A stretch of DNA of 64,000 bases from assembly GCF_014196635.1 (NCBI RefSeq), contig NZ_JACIEB010000001.1, positions 558,001-622,000 on the forward strand, in the 5' to 3' direction. The translations under genes were made by a program, and so were the position numbers. The notes beneath the pieces are model-generated. The model searched no databases, was not told the origin of the DNA, and saw only the letters and a list, made by a program, of their open reading frames with translations. Source of the DNA: Sphingobium fontiphilum. GTDB lineage: Bacteria > Pseudomonadota > Alphaproteobacteria > Sphingomonadales > Sphingomonadaceae. This document shows positions 59,747 through 64,000 of the stretch, piece by piece; position 1 is the stretch's first letter, and each line of letters starts with the position of its first letter.

Positions 59747-60738
59747 CGAACAAGAATGTCGCTTTAGCGGGTGGCGGGCTTGTCGCTCTGGGATTGTTTC
59801 TACCCATAGCGACATTGCCGGTTGTTGGCACAATGAACCTAATGGGCGGGGGCACGAACTGGTTCGCTCTTTCCGTCATGGCGCTCGCGATCATCGTGCT
59901 TGTCTTGGCATTCCGGTCCAATGAGCGCGATGTTATCTTCCCCGGCGCAGCTATCGCCGTCATGCTGGCCTACCGCTTTGGGATGCTCCAATGGCACATT
60001 GCGGAAATGCGGAGCAGACTGGACGAACTAAAAGACAACCCATTCGCTGGAATCGCCGAAACGGCAATGGGAGGCGTCCAACTTCAGTGGGGCTGGCTCG
60101 TTCTTGCAGCAGGGGCCGCCGCGACAATTTATGCGGGGATTCAGGCTCGCAAAGCAGAGGAAATTGGCATCTTGGAGCGTCCTGACAGCAGCGCAACGAA
60201 GATAGCCGCGGTTTCTACTGCACTCATGATCGTAGTTCCAGCATATGAGTTGGCCCAACTGGTAAGCGAGAAATCGGCTGAGGTAGCTGGAGTCGATAGC
60301 ATGAACCCGACTAACCCTGCTGCAACTTCGGTGGACGCTCAGGCAGTACAGGCCAGCCGCGAGCAAGCTGACTACATTGCAAAGAGCCTCAAGGTCTATG
60401 ATCTTAGTGCACGATATTTCGATAGTATGCTGGACGGCCGCATTCCCGGCGTCGAGTTCAAAATCAAAAATAACGGCAATCGTACCCTCAACAAAGTCAC
60501 TGTTCGCGTTGTTTTTCAGGATAAGGATGGCAACCCTATTGCTGAGGAAGAATACTATCCCGTCTTGGTAACTTCGTCTAGCTTTGGCAATGATAACACA
60601 CCACTGCGACCCAACTATATATGGCAGCAAGAGTCCGGCCAATTCTATTCAGCAAAGAAGGTGCCCAATGAGTGGGAACCGGGTCGCGCCACCGCGACTA
60701 TCACCGAAATTGAGTTCGCAGACACAGGATTACAGTAG
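59743..60738 (+). CDS. AT-richer hypothetical membrane protein with C-terminal beta-sandwich-like domain
   Basis: A 331-residue protein with several N-terminal membrane helices (LAGGGLVALGLFLPIATLPVV, LSVMALAIIVLVLAF, VQLQWGWLVLAAGAAATIYAG, AVSTALMIVVPAYELAQLV) and a soluble C-terminal domain (EFKIKNNGNRTLNKVTVRVVFQDKDGNPIAEEEYYPV), a pattern like FxLYD-type extracytoplasmic beta domains. Codon use and composition differ from gyrA, suggesting acquisition. AAGGGG lies upstream of the ATG. Function unknown. Confidence 0.72.
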   Translation: MTNKNVALAGGGLVALGLFLPIATLPVVGTMNLMGGGTNWFALSVMALAIIVLVLAFRSNERDVIFPGAAIAVMLAYRFGMLQWHIAEMRSRLDELKDNPFAGIAETAMGGVQLQWGWLVLAAGAAATIYAGIQARKAEEIGILERPDSSATKIAAVSTALMIVVPAYELAQLVSEKSAEVAGVDSMNPTNPAATSVDAQAVQASREQADYIAKSLKVYDLSARYFDSMLDGRIPGVEFKIKNNGNRTLNKVTVRVVFQDKDGNPIAEEEYYPVLVTSSSFGNDNTPLRPNYIWQQESGQFYSAKKVPNEWEPGRATATITEIEFADTGLQ

Positions 60739-61158
60739 CAGTCCACTCACCCCCCAACCTGATCGCCCTCCACAACGTCAAACCCACCCCAAAAAATTCC
60801 CCTGTCCTACAGCCCCGCCCCAATGTTACGCCCGTGCCCGTCCGATCCGCATACAGCGTCAGGGTTGCGCGCGGTGTTGGACGCCTTGCAAGGGACGGGG
60901 AGTCCATCACCCCGATAAAATGGAGCGTTCGGCGCCGGGGGCGTGGACGCAGGAACAACAAAAGTGCCACGGACAACCGGGCGCGAACCCATACTGCCAT
61001 TCCATGGCAGGGCCGGTTCATAAGTTATTGTTTTTGTACCTTCAAATCGCCACATCGGGAGCATTCCCGCCCGTCGCGGCGATTTCGCCCGGCTCCGTCG
61101 GACGATAACATCAACCGGACCCGGCGCCGCGGGGCGGGCCGACCGGACCCACTCAACC
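60739..61158. other. intergenic stretch without a supported gene
   Basis: About 420 bp between the membrane protein gene and the terminator near glgX. Short frames on both strands lack ribosome sites and gene-like codon use. A nested hairpin (AACCGG...CCGGTT, 60976-61018, with inner CTGCCAT-tcc-ATGGCAG, 60994-61010) is followed by a T-rich stretch (61023-61036). The region ends in a strong terminator on the plus strand (next entry), so a small RNA could be made here. Confidence 0.5.
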
Positions 61159-61196
61159 GCCCGGACGGCTTTTCATCCGGGCGGCTTTTTCCGTGG
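61159..61196 (+). terminator. rho-independent terminator on the plus strand, no gene directly before it
   Basis: CCGCCCGGA pairs with TCCGGGCGG and is followed by CTTTTTC. The nearest plus-strand gene ends over 400 bp earlier. It abuts the glgX stop codon, so glgX and the plus-strand RNA converge here. Confidence 0.8.
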
Positions 61197-61200
61197 CTTT

Positions 61201-63078
61201 TCAAGTCTCTGCGGTCAACACTTCAACCGACCGCGCAGCCACGCGCACCGCCCCCAGCGGCGTCGCAAAGTCGCCATCCTCGCCCGACCCGTTCACGCAG
61301 ATCGCTAGCCCGGCCTCGACCAGCCAGAGCGTCACCCGCCGCCGCTCCGCCTCTTCCCATTGCGCCACCCGCATCGCCGCGCCGCCCTCGTCCAGCCACA
61401 GCGCCGCCTCCGGCGTCAGCCAGGCCACGTCCCGCAATCCCGCCACCCGCGCGCGCAGCGCCGCCATTGCCCGCGCATGACCCCAGATCGCCTCGTCCCG
61501 CGCCGCCCAGTCGACCCAGCCGATGCCGTTATCCTGCGCATAGGCATTGTTGTTGCCCCGCTGGCTCCGCCCGAATTCGTCCCCCGCCGTCAGCATGATC
61601 GTGCCGCGCGACAGGAACAGGGTGGACAGCAACGCCATGACGTCACGCCGCCGCGCGGCCAGCACGGCCGGATCGTCGCTCGGCCCCTCCACGCCATTGT
61701 TCCAGCTTAAATTATGGTCGTGCCCGTCGCGATTATCCTCGCCATTGGCGTGGTTGGCCTTGGTCGCATAGGCAGTCATGTCCGCCAGCGTGAAGCCGTC
61801 ATGCGCGGCCAGAAAATTGACGCTGCGGCTCCTCGCGTCCCCGCCGAACAGGTCCGACGATCCCGCCAGCCGCGTCGCCAGCGCGCCGATCATCCCCGCG
61901 TCCCCGCGCCAGAAACGGCGCATGTCGTCGCGATAACGGTCATTCCATTCCAGCCATCCCGGCCCGAACCGCCCCAACTGGTATCCGCCCGGCCCGATGT
62001 CCCATGGCTCGGCGATCATCACCCGGTCCGCCAGCACCGGGTCCGCCGCCATTTCCCGCAGCAACGGCGCGGCCGGATCGAAGCCATCGGCCATCCGCCC
62101 CAGCGCCGGGGCGAGATCGAAGCGGAACCCGTCCACCCCCGCCTGCGTCACGAACCAGCGCAGCGAATCCAGGATCAACCGGCGGCTCACCGGATGATTG
62201 CAATCAATGCTGTTGCCGGTGCCGGTATCGTTGATCAGCCGCCCGTCGGGCTCGTGCCGGAAATATGATCGCGCATCCAGCCCGCGCAGCGACAGCGTCG
62301 GCCCCATCCCGTCACTCTCGCCATCATGGTTATAGACGACGTCCAGGATCACGCCGATCCCCGCCGCGCGCAGCGCCGCCACGCTCGCCCGCAACTCCGC
62401 CATGCCCCCCGGCGCGAGGCGCGGGTCGAGCGCGAAATAGCTGACCGGATTATAGCCCCAGGCGTTGGTGAGGCCCAGCGGCCCCAGATGCCGCTCATCA
62501 ATCCATGCGTTGACCGGCATCAATTCCACCGCGCCGACATGCAGCGCCTGCAAATGGGCGATCACCGCCGGATGCGCCAGCGCCTTTATGGTGCCCCGCT
62601 GCTCGGCCGGAATATCCGGGTGCGCCATGGTGAAGGCCCGCACCTGAAGCTCGTAGATCAGCCCGCCCGGCGCAAAAACCGGCGGCGCGGGCGGCACGGG
62701 CGCGCATGGCGCTTCCACCACCCCCTTGGGCGCGAGAGGCGCGGTGTCGCCCCCGTCCCCCCGCCGCGCGGCCAGCCGGGCATCATAGGCAAAGGCGCGG
62801 TCGATGGCCGTGGCATAGGGGTCGAGCAGCAGCTTGTCGGGGTCGAACCAATACCCCGCATCGGGATCATAAGGGCCATCGGCACGCAGCCCGTAACGCG
62901 CCCCCACCCCCACGCCCGCGACATGGACGTGCCATAACCCATCGTCCCCCCGCGCCATCGGCAACCGCGCCTCATGGTCGCCCGCGTCGAACAGGCACAG
63001 CCACAAGGCGGTCGCATCAGGCGCATGAACGGCAAAATCGGCCCCGGTCGCGGAAAGGCGCGGCCCCGCCCCCCTCAT
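61201..63078 (-). CDS. glgX: glycogen debranching enzyme (isoamylase type)
   Basis: A 625-residue GH13 enzyme that cleaves alpha-1,6 branches of glycogen. The N-terminal carbohydrate-binding module is followed by the barrel with the catalytic Asp in GFRFDLAPALG, the catalytic Glu in RVMIAEPWDIGPGGYQLG, and the third acid in NFLAAHDGFTLADM. GYNPVSYFALDPR is also typical. Its start overlaps the glgA stop by 4 bp (ATGA), so both belong to one glg operon whose other genes lie beyond the right edge. Confidence 0.94.
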   Translation of the reverse strand: MRGAGPRLSATGADFAVHAPDATALWLCLFDAGDHEARLPMARGDDGLWHVHVAGVGVGARYGLRADGPYDPDAGYWFDPDKLLLDPYATAIDRAFAYDARLAARRGDGGDTAPLAPKGVVEAPCAPVPPAPPVFAPGGLIYELQVRAFTMAHPDIPAEQRGTIKALAHPAVIAHLQALHVGAVELMPVNAWIDERHLGPLGLTNAWGYNPVSYFALDPRLAPGGMAELRASVAALRAAGIGVILDVVYNHDGESDGMGPTLSLRGLDARSYFRHEPDGRLINDTGTGNSIDCNHPVSRRLILDSLRWFVTQAGVDGFRFDLAPALGRMADGFDPAAPLLREMAADPVLADRVMIAEPWDIGPGGYQLGRFGPGWLEWNDRYRDDMRRFWRGDAGMIGALATRLAGSSDLFGGDARSRSVNFLAAHDGFTLADMTAYATKANHANGEDNRDGHDHNLSWNNGVEGPSDDPAVLAARRRDVMALLSTLFLSRGTIMLTAGDEFGRSQRGNNNAYAQDNGIGWVDWAARDEAIWGHARAMAALRARVAGLRDVAWLTPEAALWLDEGGAAMRVAQWEEAERRRVTLWLVEAGLAICVNGSGEDGDFATPLGAVRVAARSVEVLTAET

Positions 63079-64000
63079 CCCGCCGCCTTCACCAGGTCGG
63101 CGAACAGGGCGGCATAGCGCGCCGCGCTCCGCCCCCAGGAAAAATCGGCCTTCATGCCGTTGCGCTGCATCGTGATCCAGCCCGGCCGATCGCCATGCAG
63201 CGCCACCGCCCGCGCCATCGCCCGGCGCAACGCCCCGGCGTCGTCAGGCGCGAAGTGCAGGCCCGTGGCGACGCCCGCCGCCACCGCCGCCTCATTGGCG
63301 TCGATCACCGTATCGGCCAGCCCGCCGACCCGCGCCACCACCGGCACGCAGCCGTAACGCAACCCGTAAAGCTGGGTCAGCCCGCACGGCTCGAAGCGCG
63401 ACGGGATCAATATCGCGTCGCCGCCCGCCTGCATCATGTGCGACAGCGGCTCGTCATAGCCGATATGCGCGCCCACCCGCCCGCGATGCTTGTCCGCCGC
63501 TTCCAGAAACGCCGCTTCCAGTTCTGCGTCGCCCGACCCCAGCAGCGCCAGCTTCGCGCCCATGGCGACCATCCCGTCCATTTCCTCGACCAGCAGGTCC
63601 ATGCCCTTTTGCCAGGTCAGGCGGCTGATGACGATGAACAGCGGCGCGCGATCCCGCTTCAGCCCGAACGCCTGCTCCACCGCGCGGCGACTGGCCATTC
63701 GCCCGCCCAGTCTGCGCGCGGCAAAGGGCGCGGGCAGCATCGGGTCGGCCTCAGGATTCCACAAATCCGTGTCGATGCCGTTCAATATGCCGTGCAGCCG
63801 GTCCGCCCGCCCGTCGAGCAGCCCGTCCAGCCCCATGCCATCGTCGGGCCTGCGGATTTCCTCGGCATAGGTCGGGCTGACCGTGGTGATGGCATCGGCC
63901 GAAATCAGCCCCGCCTTCAAAAATCCGACGCCGCCATAATATTCGATCCCGTCCATCGCCCAGCTTTCGGGCGGCAGGCCCAGCCAGCCGAAAATCTCCG
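63075..64000 (-). CDS. glgA: glycogen synthase, 5' end beyond the window
   Basis: The C-terminal ~308 residues of a GT5 glycogen synthase that extends alpha-1,4-glucan from ADP-glucose. Visible landmarks: YYGGVGFLKAGLISADAITTVSPTYAEEI, the phosphate-binding ISRLTWQKGMDLLVEEM, and SRFEPCGLTQLYGLRYGCVPVVARVGGLADTV (nucleotide-sugar motif). The N-terminal KxGGL loop is off the window. It overlaps glgX at its stop. Confidence 0.95.
   Translation of the reverse strand, partial: EIFGWLGLPPESWAMDGIEYYGGVGFLKAGLISADAITTVSPTYAEEIRRPDDGMGLDGLLDGRADRLHGILNGIDTDLWNPEADPMLPAPFAARRLGGRMASRRAVEQAFGLKRDRAPLFIVISRLTWQKGMDLLVEEMDGMVAMGAKLALLGSGDAELEAAFLEAADKHRGRVGAHIGYDEPLSHMMQAGGDAILIPSRFEPCGLTQLYGLRYGCVPVVARVGGLADTVIDANEAAVAAGVATGLHFAPDDAGALRRAMARAVALHGDRPGWITMQRNGMKADFSWGRSAARYAALFADLVKAAG

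Overview
The window is GC-rich chromosomal DNA from an alphaproteobacterium, most likely a sphingomonad (Sphingobium/Sphingomonas type). This rests on the direct-repeat LexA boxes (GTTC-N7-GTTC and GAAC-N7-GAAC) in front of lexA and uvrA, the nuoA-to-nuoN order followed by birA, coaX, rnj and a DUF1467 gene, a UrcA-family gene, and many CGTCACCCCAGCG-type palindromic spacers. Genus and species cannot be fixed from sequence alone. No rRNA, tRNA, CRISPR array or complete insertion sequence was seen.

Layout. 1-6.6 kb, minus strand: leuB (cut by the left edge), recO, a terC / DUF465 unit with a strongly structured leader, an aldehyde dehydrogenase of the succinate-semialdehyde type, and uvrC. 6.6-10.6 kb: a small secreted UrcA-family protein and a large secreted protein built of five PPC-like modules plus an RTX calcium-binding tail. 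10.8-14.0 kb: uvrA with an SOS box, a palindromic repeat inserted in frame, and a diverged second copy of its own 3' end downstream. 14.0-17.7 kb: an accessory strip with an AT-rich SEFIR/TIR-domain gene, a RelB/ParE-type toxin-antitoxin pair with a third small gene, and sphingomonad hypothetical genes. 17.8-23.5 kb: lexA, comEC, gltX, gltA.

23.7-30.5 kb is the most unusual part. It holds a histidine-kinase-like protein whose phospho-acceptor His is Arg, a DUF2336-like helical protein, a nucleotidyltransferase-like membrane protein without its catalytic loop, an Hpt-like protein whose acceptor His is Trp, and a divergent TipN-like protein (two membrane segments and a very long coiled coil). 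It looks like a locus of phosphorelay pseudo-enzymes beside a polarity scaffold.

30.5-51 kb, minus strand, is the complete 14-gene complex I operon (nuoA to nuoN) continuing into birA, coaX, rnj (RNase J), DUF1467 and an AAC(6')-like acetyltransferase. Three AT-richer unknown genes sit inside the nuo operon at D/E, F/G and H/I, joined by stop-start overlaps or direct abutment, and four palindromic repeats occupy its other gaps. 51-56.5 kb: suhB-type phosphatase, a small secreted protein, efp, a ParA-like ATPase and two TPR-like secreted paralogues. 56.6-64 kb: gyrA, an AT-richer membrane protein gene, an intergenic stretch with an orphan terminator, then glgX and glgA (cut by the right edge).
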